Below, one piece after another: positions 12,495 through 22,905 of a DNA stretch of 64,000 nt. The notes under the pieces were generated by a model. It did no database searches, was not told the DNA's origin, and worked only from the letters and a program-made list of their open reading frames with translations. The stretch covers positions 11,267,938 through 11,331,937 of the forward strand of contig CM052358.1 of the NCBI GenBank assembly GCA_028551475.1, written 5' to 3'. This DNA comes from Casuarina equisetifolia. Lineage: Eukaryota; Streptophyta; Magnoliopsida; Fagales; Casuarinaceae. The first letter of the stretch is position 1; each line of letters opens with the position of its first letter. Made by a program: the position numbers and the translations under genes.

Positions 12495-12910
12495 TGTTTT
12501 GGATTAGTAGTACATGCTGATAGACTAAGTGGTTAGTAGTCAAGGACGAGCCCAACCTACTTAGTTTCCATATTGTTAGATCACTCACTCAAGCAGTGCC
12601 TATGATTTGTTGTTTATTCTTTGTTGAGGGGATTGTTGTTTAGTTGTTTGTAATTTGAATGACTCTGATATTCAATAAAAATGTTTGTTATGATATGTTG
12701 GTTGCACCTTTAAATTTACAAGTCTCACAAGTTGTCTTAGGTCTAACCAATTTGTCCTATTATATTCTCTTAGGTAGATAAATAAAGAGGATAATCTTTA
12801 ACAATACGCTAACTCAATTTATTGCTGAGACTTGAGTGCTGCACGAATTGTATTATTTTTCTTTTATTCTGTGTTTGTTCCTTTCTAGTTTTGATTTGAA
12901 TTATTTGTTA
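12495..12910 (+). mobile_element. LTR copy 1 (~416 bp)
   Basis: Starts TGTTTTGG right after the polypurine tract and ends where a PBS-like TGATATCAGC begins (compare the plant iMet PBS TGGTATCAGAGC). Compared with the other two LTRs it is about 60 bp shorter, lacking the stretch around GTTCCTATGTAATT. The shared core includes TGATATTCAATAAAAATG, a probable polyadenylation region. The 3' end is not a clean CA, so the boundary is approximate. Confidence 0.7.
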
Positions 12911-14087
12911 TGTGATATCAGCTTCTAAGGCTCTCATATTATTTTTCCCATGTTTTGTGTATGTTCAAGTTTTGATCCGAATTATTTATTCTATGATAAA
13001 AGCTTCCAAGGTTATCATATTATTTTTCTTTAAGTGGATGATTCATAGATCATAAGATTTTTACCTTAATCATAAATGTAGTAACATGATAGAAGACTTT
13101 TTTCTTCCTTTTCTTAAACTTAGTCATCAACAGCCCCGCAACTGAATTACTGACCATTAATGCTCTTAAAAATTAATGACAGATAGTTGACAGGGTCCAC
13201 ATCCAACTTAGAAGATAAATTTCTCAGTAACAAGCTTAGTATAATGAAAAATATTCTTCACATTTTAATTTCTACTCATCCTTCCACATAATTTCTCAGC
13301 AAAAAGAATGGTCTACTACTTGAAGTAAAGTGAGACCTATGGCCTACTATTTGAAGTTTCTAATTGATTCTCACATTTCGCTTTCTTTCCCACCTAAGTC
13401 ATTTCACCCTTTCCTTCCTATCTAAGTCATTTCCCTTTAGCGAAATCTCTCTTCTCTAGGTACCTACTTTAAGTTTTGATCCGAATTGATCTTGTAGGCA
13501 ATCATTGAATATTTTTCATTATACTACTTGAAGTTTCTAATTGATTTTCACATTTCGCTTTCTTTCCCACCTAAGTCATTTCACCCTTTCCTTCCTACCT
13601 AAGTCATTTTCCTCCAGCGAAATTTTTCTTCTCTAGGTACCTACTTTTAGTTTTGATCCAAATTGATCTTGTAGTCAATCATTGAATCCTGATTGATAGG
13701 GTCCGCATCCAACTTAGAGGACAAATTTCTTAGTAACAAGTTGAGTATAATGAAAAATATTCTGCACATTTTGATTTCTATTCATCCTTCCACACAATTT
13801 CTCAACAAAAAGAATAGTTTACTACTTGAAGTAAAGACTTATGGCCTACTACTTGAAGTTTCTAATTGATTCTCACATTTTGCTTTCTTTCCCACCCAAG
13901 TCATTTCGCCTTTTCCTTCCTACCTAAGTCATTTCCCTCCAGCAAAATCTCTTTTCTCTAGGTACCTACTTTGAGTTTTGATCCGAATTGATCTTGTAAG
14001 CAATCATTGAATCATGATTATCTAAATTGTTTTATGTTTGTTCCTTTCAGCTTTGTTCCTTCCAATTTTAAGTATCCATATTTGTAG
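12911..14087 (+). repeat. Post-LTR module with three nested leader copies
   Basis: After the PBS-like site comes the ~450-bp module seen after every LTR of the array (landmarks: AAGATTTTTACCTTAATCAT, GACAGATAGTTGACAGGGTC, CTCAGCAAAAAGAATGG). It then passes into leader sequence, with part of the module repeated at about 13690-13860 and leader copies at about 13375, 13550 and 13870. No open frame of note. The internal repetition shows several local duplication events. Confidence 0.6.
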
Positions 14088-14453
14088 GCAAGTATGAAGG
14101 ACCGTTTAAGATCGTGATGAAAAATAGCAAGGTGGCTTATTGATTGGATCTCCTAATGAACCTCAAGACCCACCTAATCTTTCACATGAGTATGTTAAAA
14201 CCTTTTCAAGTAGACAATGTGGATACATAAAGGAGTAAGTTTAAAAGGGCTTTTCTACTGATGTTGGTGTCCTTCAACAATCTTGGCTTATTGCATCTAC
14301 CAGAAGAAAAGAATTCATTCATGGTGACAATTCTTAATTAAGTGGAAGGGTCTACCTCAAAGTGAAGCGTCGTGGGAGTTTGAAAATGATCTTTGGCAAT
14401 TTAAAAGCCTCATTAACAATTACTTAGAGGCAACGAAGGCATCGCCAATTTAG
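14088..14453 (+). pseudogene. Ty3/gypsy integrase C-terminus plus chromodomain remnant, copy 2
   Basis: Homologous to copy 1 from the same junction onward (GKYEGPFKIV, FHMSMLKPFQ). An internal deletion lies before the KKRIHSW segment. The chromodomain end is better preserved than in copy 1: QFLIKWKGLPQSEASWEFEN, then DLWQF, to a TAG at 14451-14453. Stops and frame changes make it non-functional. The LTR at 14834 follows after spacer and polypurine tract. Confidence 0.85.
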
Positions 14454-14833
14454 GCGTGTTCTAAAAAAGATCTTTAATGGCATAGGAAACCTTATCAAAG
14501 CATTATGGGGAGATAAGGTGGACCAGATGCCCAAAAAGTCTAATCAAAGTGTTACGTGAAGATGGGATGGACCAGTGCACTAGAGATAATCTTGGATAGA
14601 ATGGGAGTCTCATCAAAGCATTGTGCGAAAATAAAGATTGCATTGAAGTGTTTTATGAAGACGAAGACCGATTAATCGAGTATGAGGTGAACTACTATGA
14701 CCTCATACAAGTTGACAGACTACGCTATGTGAGTGGAGCATCTAGACTAGGTTTAGAAATGGACCATGTTTGGAGAGTCTAGCCCCAATTACCTTGAAAT
14801 GACGAAGGCGTCATTGATTTAGGTGAGGGAGAA

Positions 14834-15309
14834 TGTTATGAACTGGTAGTACAGGTCGACAAATTAGGCGGTTAAGGACAAGGCTGACTTGCTTAGTTTC
14901 CCTATTGTTAGGTCACCCACTTGGGTAGTGCCTATGTTTTTTTATTTGTTCTTTGTTTCTATGTAATTCTGTTACGTTTAAGTATGAGAATGTGACTCCC
15001 TTTTGTTGAAGGGATTGTTGCTTAGTTACTTGTAATTGGAATGACTCTGATATTCAATAAAAATGCTCGTTATGATATGTTGGTTGCACTTTTAAACTTA
15101 CAAGTCCCACAAGTTGTCTTGGGTCGAACCAGTTTGTCCCATTATGTTTTCTTAGATAGATAAATAAAAAAAGTGATCTTGAACAATAAACTGACTCAAT
15201 TTATTGATAAAACCTAAGTGCCGCATGGATTGTATTATTTTTCTTTTGTTCTGTGTTTGTTCCTTTTAGATTTGTTCCTTTCTAGCTTTTATCCGAATTA
15301 TTTGTTATG
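14834..15309 (+). mobile_element. LTR copy 2 (~476 bp)
   Basis: Begins TGTTATGAACTGG after the purine tract GGTGAGGGAGAA and ends before TGATATTAGC (degenerate iMet PBS). Nearly identical in length to the LTR at 19526 and clearly homologous along its length. It serves as 3' LTR of the preceding unit and 5' LTR of the following one. Confidence 0.75.
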
Positions 15310-16183
15310 TGATATTAGCTTCCCTAAGGTTCTCGTATTATTTTTCTTTTATTCTATGTTTGTTCTTTTCACATTTGTTCCTTCCAATTTTAATCCAAAT
15401 TATTTGTTCTGTGATATAAGCTTCCAAGGTTTTCGTATTATTTTTCTCTAAGTGAATGATTCATAGATTATAAGATTTTTACCTTAATCATAAATAGAGT
15501 AACATGATAGAAGGCTTATTTCTTCCTTTTCTTAAACTTAATCATTAACAACCCCGCAACTGAATTGTGGACCATTAATGTTCTTAAGAATTAATGACAG
15601 ATAGTTGACACGGTTTGCATCCAACTTGGAGGACAAATTTCTCAGTAACAAGCTAAGTACAATGAAAAATATTCTGCACATTTTGATTTCTATTTATCTT
15701 TCCCCACAATTTCTCAACAAAAAGAATGGCCTACTACTTGAAATAAAGTGATACCTATGGCCTACTATTTGAAGCTTCTAATTGATTCTCACATTCACCC
15801 TACAATCTATTTGTCCAAGTTTAAATGATTTACTAAAGAAGGCATTCCTATTTAGCCTTAATTGCCTAAATTTCTCAAACAATAAAGGAATTTTTTTACC
15901 ATACCCTATCAAAATGAGATGTACCTCACAAACAAAATATTTTAATTTTCTTTTGAGATCCATTAGGTATTTGTTTTTTCTAACAAAACAAATTAATTTA
16001 TTATTATTATGCAACCAATTAACTGTAAATCGTTAATGATTTGTTCATGAAAGTCCCTTGAACTTATAACTATCTTGATTAAATCAATTGACATTGAATG
16101 TATGATTATCTTGTTTTGATCTTGATTTATAATCAAATTTGAATTTATAATAAATTTCTTGATATTTTTCAAACTTCAAAATA
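15310..16183 (+). repeat. Post-LTR module and intron-like tract before zinc-finger copy 1
   Basis: The post-LTR module (to about 15780) is followed by a tract that starts TCTCACATTCACCCTAC and ends in a T-rich run, TTGATATTTTTCAAACTTC. The equivalent tracts at about 17220-17606 and 20475-20867 end in TTTCAAATTTCAG, a good 3' splice-site sequence. Here the final AG is lost. Short ORFs on both strands are conserved between copies only because the DNA is. Confidence 0.55.
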
Positions 16184-16378
16184 AAAGGAAATAAATTCAA
16201 GATACAACCACCTACAAAATACAAACAGTTATAGCATGCTCCTGCCAAAGCTTTAGCCAAAAGCAAAGGCGAAAAACCATATACATGCCATAAGTGTGGT
16301 GACAGCTTCCTAACGACATATAATGAAATTGCAAGCCATAATGGCACTTGTACATGAACTCAACATGGAAACCACTGA
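16184..16378 (+). pseudogene. C2HC zinc-finger exon, copy 1 (broken)
   Basis: Encodes the same peptide as the copy at 17607 but with in-frame stops: KGNKFKIQPPTKYKQL, a stop, then HAPAKALAKSKGEKPYTC and a finger of form C-x2-C-x12-H-x4-C (CHKCG ... SHNGTC). Two later stops interrupt the tail. All four putative metal ligands are kept. Followed by proline-rich-coding DNA. Confidence 0.6.
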
Positions 16379-16596
16379 GGGCAAAGACATGAGCCCAGAC
16401 CCCAGCCCCAATAGGGACCCCAAGCAAAGAACCTAGGCCCGCAATAAAAGAACCCAATTGGCCCCCAACCAGGACCCCAATAAGGCACCAGGCCCAAAAC
16501 AAGAAACCACAACCCGCCCCCAACTAGCCTTAAGCTGCTTCAAGCCCATAAATGCCTAGACATAAAATAGGCTAATACAAGTTACTTTCCATTCTC

Positions 16597-16760
16597 TCAT
16601 TTCGGTTTCATTCCTATGATACTCATGCTTAATTCCTATGTGGTTACATTTCTATCTTACAACACTTTTAACTAAATTATTCATACATTTTCAATTTCAA
16701 TCCTATATTTCGGTTTCATTCCTATGATACTCATGCTTAATTCCTACGTATGATTTCACT
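16597..16760 (+). repeat. ~108-bp tandem repeat, about 1.5 copies
   Basis: Two starts of the phrase TTCGGTTTCATTCCTATGAT lie 108 bp apart (16601 and 16709). The same repeat follows the other zinc-finger copies at about 18030-18260 and 21285-21510, with about two units each, so it belongs to the array unit. Confidence 0.7.
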
Positions 16761-16789
16761 TCAGTTTTATTACAATGCATGCTAAAATA

Positions 16790-17606
16790 ATTCCTATCTG
16801 TGTTTGTCCCTTTCCAATTTTGATTCAAATTATCTGTTATGTGATATCAACTTCCAAGGTTCTCGTATTATTTTTCTTTAAGTGGATGATTTATAGATCA
16901 TAAGATTTTTACCTTAATCATAAATATAGTAACATGACAGAAGGCTTTTTTCTTCCTCTTCTTAAACTTAGTCATCAACAACCCACAACTAAATTGTGGA
17001 CCATTAATGTTTTTAAGAATTAATGACAAATAGTTGATAGGGTCCGCATCCAACTTGCAGGATAGATTTCTCAGTAACAAGTTAAATATAACAAAAAATA
17101 TTCTACACATTTTGATTTCTATTTGTCATTCCCCACAATTTCTCAGCAAAAAGAATGCCCTATTACTTGAAGTAAAATGAGATCTATGGCTTACTACTTG
17201 AAGCTTTTAATTGATTCTCACATTCATCCTACATTCCATTTGTCCTTTAAATGATTTATTAGGGAAGGCATTCCTATTTACCATTAATTGACTAAATTTC
17301 TCAAACAATAAAAGGATTTTTCTACCACACCCTATCAAAATGAGATGTATCTCACAAACAAAACATTTTAATTTTCTTTTGAGATCCATTAGGTATTTGT
17401 CTTTTCTAACAAAACAAGTTGATTTATTATTATTATGCAGCCAATTAACTGTGAATCATTAATGATTTGTTCATGAAAGTCCTTTGAACTTATAACTATC
17501 TTGATTAAACTAATTGACATTGAATGTATGATTATCTTGTTTTGATCTTGATTTATAATCAAATTTGAATTTATAATAAATTTCTTGATATTTTTCAAAT
17601 TTCAGG
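16790..17606 (+). repeat. LTR tail, post-LTR module and intron-like tract before zinc-finger copy 2
   Basis: At 16800 the sequence re-enters the last ~40 bp of an LTR (GTTTGTCCCTTTCCAATTTT, then TTATCTGTTATG), the PBS-like TGATATCAAC, and again the post-LTR module. Most of the LTR is therefore deleted at this unit boundary. The tract ends in TTTTTCAAATTTCAG at 17605, directly before the zinc-finger frame. Confidence 0.6.
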
Positions 17607-17834
17607 ATGAAAGGAAATAAATTCAATAAGATACAGCCACCTACAAAATACAAGCAATTGTGGCATGCTCCTGCCAAAGCTCTAGCCAAGAGCAAAGGTG
17701 AAAAACAATATACATGTCACAAGTGTGGCAACAACTTCCTAATGACATATGATGAATTTGCAAGCCATAATGGCACTTGTATAGGAACTCAACGTGGAAA
17801 CCACCGAGGACAAAGACCCAGGCTCAGGCCCTAG
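17607..17834 (+). CDS. Intact C2HC zinc-finger ORF inside the retroelement array, copy 2
   Basis: A 75-codon ATG frame. The N-terminal part is basic (KGNKFNKIQPPTKYKQ; ALAKSKGEK). Residues about 35-55 form YTCHKCG...FASHNGTC, a finger-like C-x2-C-x12-H-x4-C arrangement. A basic tail follows (RGNHRGQRPRLRP), and the DNA beyond is proline-codon rich. It starts directly behind a 3' splice-site-like TTTCAAATTTCAG, suggesting a captured cellular exon. Two related copies (16184, 20868) are broken by stops or a one-base deletion, yet keep the cysteines and histidine. I do not recognise the parent gene. Expression is unknown, and it may simply be the least decayed copy. Confidence 0.4.
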   Translation: MKGNKFNKIQPPTKYKQLWHAPAKALAKSKGEKQYTCHKCGNNFLMTYDEFASHNGTCIGTQRGNHRGQRPRLRP

Positions 17835-19137
17835 CCCTAATAGGGACCCTAAGCTGAGAACCTAAGCCTGCAACATGAGAACCCAGTTGGCCCCCAACTA
17901 GGACCCCAGTAGGACACCAGGCCCAAAACATGAAACCACAATCAGCCCCTAACTAGTACCCCAAGCTACTCCAAGCTCATAAGTGCCTAAACAGAAAATA
18001 GGCTAATACAAGTTACTTTCCATTCTCTCATTTCAGTTTCATTCCTATGATACTTCTGCTTAATTCCTACGTGGTTACATTTTTATCTTACAACACTTTT
18101 AACTAAATTATTCTTACATTTTCAATTTCAATCCTATATTTTGGTTTCATTCCTATGATACTCCTACTTAATTCCTACATGGTTACATTTCTATCTATAG
18201 CACTTTTAACTAAATTGTTCTTATATTTCCAATTTCAATTTTATATTTCTTTACTAGAATGATAACATTTTCTAATTTGATAGCATTTTCCTAATACGTA
18301 TACTAGCAAGATTATATATCAGGTTACAATGCATGCTAAAATAAAGTTAACAAAGAAAATATTTGGTAGGTTATATAGGTTTAACATATAAAAAAAAATG
18401 CTAAGAGCCAAAAATTAAAGAATATTCTCTACAAATGAAAAAAAAAACTAATAGCAAAAAAAATGAAACTATAAAATAAAAAGACAAGTAGAATTCAATG
18501 GATGAAGAAAATATTTTAAAGCTAAAAAAATAATGGATCAAAAACATATGAGCATAAAAGAAAGTAACGAAATGTTGTAATTTAAAAGATCAAACTGAAA
18601 AGCTATAAGTTTTACCTCATCTCATGTCAAAATCCACTTCAAAGATTAAAAATTAGCCAGTGTTTATGGCAATGAAGGCATGACTACGGTCTAATGAGAG
18701 TCAAGCCAAAAAATGTATTTAGTTGATCCATCGAGCAAGCAAACTTAGTTAGGATAGAGGTTAAACATATCTCAAAAAATAGAAAGAAACTAGGAACCAA
18801 AAAGTATAGACCTAACAAAGCAAATAAAAGCTAGAAGCCCCAAAAAAAAAATAAAGGCAAGTATGAATTTAACATATCAGAAAAAGAAATTAGGGTGAAA
18901 AGAAAGGAGCTTATATGTTTGACAAATCAAAGAAGACCCAAAGACCATTAGAGGGTATATTGGACCTTCAGTGTTAAAGTGAGTTTCATAATTATCCATT
19001 TATTGCATCACTCTATTATTCTTGTGCATATTGAGATGTAATTAGCTGAAATGTGGTTTGTTCTTGCCTAGGATAATCAAAATTTAAGAGTATCATGTTT
19101 TTTTAAGTGTATGTAAAGATTTGACCCTAATTGAGTT
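17835..19137 (+). repeat. AT-rich internal region of the array unit
   Basis: Proline-rich-coding remnant, then the ~109-bp tandem repeat (about 18030-18260), then A-rich non-coding sequence with no usable frame. The phrase ATATATCAGGTTACAATGCA (18315) recurs at 21565, showing that this belongs to the repeated unit. Confidence 0.5.
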
Positions 19138-19525
19138 AAGCATGTTCTAAAAGAGATCTTTGATAGGTATAGGAAACCTCATCAAAGCATTATGCGAAGA
19201 TAAGGTGGACCAAATGCCCAACAAGTCTTATCAAAGTGTTACATGCAAAGATGGGATGGACCAGTGCACTGGAGATGATCTTGGATAGAGTGGGAGTCTC
19301 ACCAAAGCATTGTACAGAGATAAGGGTTGCATCGAAGTGTTTTGTGAAGACGAAGACTAGTTGATCGAGTATGAGTCAGACTTCTATGGCCTCATATGAC
19401 CTAATGGATCGTTCTATGTGAGTGGAGCATTTAGACTAGGTCTCAAACTGTTGGACCATGTTTGGTGAATCTAGCCCCAATTACCTTGCAATGACGAAGG
19501 CGTCATTGATTTAGGTGAGGGAGAA
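19138..19525 (+). mobile_element. Retroelement 3' spacer and polypurine tract, copy 3
   Basis: Re-enters retroelement sequence just after where the chromodomain stop would be, so this copy lacks the coding tail entirely. It holds the repeated spacer phrases and ends in GGTGAGGGAGAA before the LTR. Confidence 0.65.
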
Positions 19526-20000
19526 TGTTATGAACTAGTAATACATGTCAACAAATTGGGCAGTCAAGGACAAGGTTGACTTGCTTAGTTTCCCTATTGT
19601 TAGGTCACCCACTTGGGTAGTGCCCATGTTTTATTATTTGTTCTTTGTTCCTATGTAATTTCAATATGTTTAAGTATGAGAATGTGACTCCTTTTTGTTG
19701 AGGGGATTATTACTTAGTTGCTTGTAATTTGAATGACTCTGATATTCAATAAAAATGCTTGTTATGATATGTTGGTTGCACTTTTAAACTTACAAGTCCC
19801 ACGAGTTGTCTTAGTTCTAACCAATTTGTCCCATTGTGTTTTCTTAGGTAGATAAATAGAAAGAGTGATCTTGAATAATACACTGACTCAATTTATTGCT
19901 AAGACTTAGTGCCACACGAATTGTATTATTTTTCTTTTAATTTATGTTTGTTCCTTTTAGATTTGTTTTTTTCTAGTTTTGATCCAAATTATCTGTTATG
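19526..20000 (+). mobile_element. LTR copy 3 (~475 bp)
   Basis: Begins TGTTATGAACTAG and ends before TAATATCAAC, a degraded PBS. Homologous to the LTR at 14834 along its whole length, differing by scattered substitutions. Followed by a further internal region that runs into the right flanking repeat without another LTR. Confidence 0.75.
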
Positions 20001-20867
20001 TAATATCAACTTTCAAGGTTCTCGTATTATTTTTCGTTTGTTCTATGTTTGTTCTTTTCACATTTGTTCATTCCAATTTTGATCCAAATTATATGTTCTA
20101 TGATATAAGCTTATAAGGTTCTTGTATTATTTTTCTTTAAATGGATGATTCATAGATCATAAGATTTTTACCTTAATCATAAATATAGTAACATGATAAA
20201 AAGCTTTTTTCTTTCTTTTCTTAAACTTAATCATTAATAGCCTCTCAAATGAATTACGGACCATTAATGCTTTTAAGAATTAATGGTTGATAGTTGACAG
20301 GGTCCGCATCCAACTTGGAGGACAAATTTCTTAGTAATAAGCTTAGTATAACGAAAAATATTTTGCATATTTTGATTTCTATTCATCATTCCCCACAATT
20401 TCTCAGCAAAAAGAATGGCCTATTATTTGAAGTAACGTGAAACCTATGACCTACTACTTGAAGCTTCTAATTGATTCTCACATTCACCTTACATTTCATT
20501 TGTCCAAATTTAAATAATTTATTAGGGAAGGCATTCCTATTTAGTCTTAATTGCCTAAATTTCTCAAACAATAAAAGGATTTTTCTACCACACCCTATCA
20601 AAATGATATGTATCTTACAAACAAAACATTTTAATTTTCTTTTGAGATCCATTAGGTTTTTTTTTTAACAAAAAAAGTTGACTTATTATTATCATGCAAC
20701 CAATTAACTATGAATTGTTAATGATTTGTTCATGAAAGTCCTTTGAACTTATAACTATTTTGATTAAACCAATTAACATTGAATGTATGATTATCTTGTT
20801 TTGATCTTGATTTATAATCAAATTTGAATTTATAATAAATTTCTTGATATTTTTCAAATTTCAGGAT
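20001..20867 (+). repeat. Post-LTR module and intron-like tract before zinc-finger copy 3
   Basis: Same order as after the LTR at 14834: degenerate PBS, ~450-bp module, tract starting TCTCACATTCACCTTAC, ending in TTTTTCAAATTTCAG at 20864. No coding content is supported. Confidence 0.55.
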
Positions 20868-21070
20868 AAAGGAAATAAATTCAACAAGATACAACTACCT
20901 ACAAAATACAAGCAATCGCGGCATGCTCCTACCAAAGCTCTAGCCAAGAGCAAAGGCGAAAACAATATACATGCCACAAGTGTGGCGACAGCTTCCTAGC
21001 AACATATGATGAATTTGCAAGCCATAATGGCACTTGTACAGGAACTCAACGTGAAAACCATTGAGGGTAG
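20868..21070 (+). pseudogene. C2HC zinc-finger exon, copy 3 (frameshifted)
   Basis: Starts KGNKFNKIQLPTKYKQ as in the intact copy, then has a one-base deletion in the GAAAA run before CAATATACATGC. In the shifted frame YTCHKCGDSFLATYDEFASH continues with NGTC, so the ligand pattern survives. Stops follow at about 21060. Confidence 0.6.
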
Positions 21071-21817
21071 AGACCCGGGCCCAAGCCCCTAACCCGAGTA
21101 GGGACCCCAAGCAAAGAACCCAAGCCCAGAACAAGAGAACCTAGGTAGCCCCCAATTAGGATCCCGATAACGTACCAAGCCTAAAACAAAAAACCACAGC
21201 ATGGCCCCATCTAGCCCCAGGCTCTCCAGACTCATAAATGCCTAGACATAAAATAGGCTAATACAAGTTACTTTCTGTTCTCTCATTTTAGTTTTATTCC
21301 TATGATATTCCTACTAATTCCTATGTGGTTACATATCTTACAACACTTTTAACTTAATTGTTTCTACATTTCCAATTTCAATTCTATATTTCGATTTCAT
21401 TCCTATGATATCTTGCTTAATTCCTATGTAGTTACATTTTTGTGTTACAACACTTTTAACTGAATTGTTCTTACATTTCTAATTTCAATTCTATATTTCT
21501 TTATTAGAATAATAACATTTTCTAATTTGACAGCATTCTTTTAATACATATACTAGCAAGATTATATATCAGGTTACAATGCATGCTAAAATAAAGCTAA
21601 CAAAGAAAATATTTGGTAGGAAAAATTAAGGAATATTCTCTACAAATGACAAAAAAAAAACTATTAGCCAAAGAAAGGAAATTATAAAATAAAAAACAAC
21701 TAGAATTCAATGAATAAAGAAAAGATTTTAGAGCCAAAAAAATAACTTATCAAAAACAGATGAACAAAGAAGAAAGTAACGCAATGTTGTAATTTAAAAG
21801 ATCAAACTGAAAAAAAA
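21071..21817 (+). repeat. Terminal part of the array
   Basis: Proline-rich-coding remnant, ~108-bp tandem repeat (about 21285-21510) and A-rich region, matching 17835-18600 with deletions. It breaks off near 21817, where the right flanking repeat begins. Confidence 0.5.
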
Positions 21818-22905
21818 AATATTTTTTTTATGATTACTTCATTGAAAAAAAAAAAAAGAAATGTTCAGAAATATTAAAAATAATTGAAAATAATTGTTGA
21901 TCACAACAGGGCCAGCATTGCTACAATCAAAGAAGCAACAATCTAAGGGAAGAAAAAGAGAGAGAGAAGGAGCTTGTGTTGATCAACGTTCTCATTGTCA
22001 CATCATCGGCTTGTTGCCTTTATGACCGCCACTTTCTCCATTGACTTTTCCTCCATTTAGAGATGGTTAGATTTTGATCATTCAAAACACGGTAGCTCCT
22101 TAAGTGCCAGAACCGGACTGACTCCAACGTGCCACGAAGTTCCATGGTTCCGGTTTGACATGATGGACCTCTTTCTTCTTTCTTTTCTACATTTTTCGAG
22201 ACAAAAACAAAAGGAGTACGACACCAAAATGTCCCCACATATCCTCAGCCACATGGAGATCAAGATAACAAAGAACCAGCAACCAATTACATGTCTTGAA
22301 AATAGACCTTTTTTCAAGAGTTTTCTCGTCACGTCTGGCTAATCGATCAAGTGATACGACGGCTCACTTGGACGGTGAAGTTGCTTTCTCGCTACGTGTG
22401 GGTATAGTGTTTATGTCTTATGGTTAAGCACGTAAGTGAAACAACGAAATCGTAGTCTCATGAAAAGAGACGCTCACTTAGAAAAGAGACGCTCACTTAG
22501 AAAAGAGACGCTCACTTAGAAAGAAGTTATATACAATCAGCTGAACAAGTTAGAGAATATGCGAAAGACCCTGTTACAACCTCTAATCTAATTGCATGAG
22601 AAATGAGTTCCATTAAGTTTAATTAATTTAACACGAGAAAAAAAAAACTTCCATATCTTGAATACTCATATTTTTTTCATATAAATAGTAATAATTTAAA
22701 TTTATCTATTGTCTATGTATGTAAAAATATAAATAATTACATAAATATTTTATAAATATACGTGTATATATATAAATAGAGAGAGATTGTGTATGCATGT
22801 CTTATAGACCTGTATATATTAATAATGGAATAAATAATGGAGTAAATAATGTTAGGTTAATGAGACAACAACTATTAAATATGTGAAGCTAACATTTTAT
22901 ATTTA
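21818..22905. repeat. Right copy of the ~1.05-kb direct repeat
   Basis: Direct-repeat partner of 10235-11265. Differences from the left copy include a 19-bp unit expanded to three copies (22462-22518), a deletion of the segment corresponding to about 10900-10935, and changes in the TA-rich microsatellite. The minus-strand open frame is 72 codons long here (22020-22238), against 71 on the left, with no stop gained. Confidence 0.85.
22462..22518. repeat. 3 x 19-bp tandem repeat
   Basis: GAAAAGAGACGCTCACTTA occurs three times head to tail. The left direct-repeat copy has it only once (with CGCGCAC), so the expansion happened after the duplication. Confidence 0.9.

Larger units (their letters stand above)
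11266..21817. mobile_element. Tandem array of degenerate LTR-retroelement units (Ty3/gypsy chromovirus derived)
   Basis: The interval is built from repeated modules: LTRs (starts near 12495, 14834, 19526), PBS-like sequence after each, a conserved ~450-bp post-LTR module (near 12911, 15310, 16830, 20001 and a part at 13690), chromodomain-integrase tails (11757, 14088), and a zinc-finger exon module (16184, 17607, 20868). A purine-rich tract GGTGAGGGAGAA sits directly before every LTR. Adjacent units share LTRs rather than each having two, which is the pattern produced by unequal recombination between LTRs. No gag, protease, RT or RNase H was seen, so the units are non-autonomous or heavily deleted. 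Family placement rests on the integrase C-terminus with chromodomain and the iMet-like PBS. Confidence 0.8.

Noticed and set aside
15778..16036. Short ORFs on both strands repeated at about 15.8, 17.2 and 20.5 kb
   Set aside because: They are similar only because the DNA module is repeated; they lie in the intron-like tract and overlap on opposite strands.
20940..21134. Minus-strand Gly/Trp/Leu-rich ORFs opposite the zinc-finger copies (also 16212-16523)
   Set aside because: Shadows of the proline-rich and finger-coding strand; composition follows directly from the CCC/CCA-rich sense strand.
10235..22905. The 1.05-kb direct repeats as LTRs of one large element
   Set aside because: No TG..CA ends, no PBS after the left copy, no polypurine tract before the right copy, and true LTRs with these marks lie inside.
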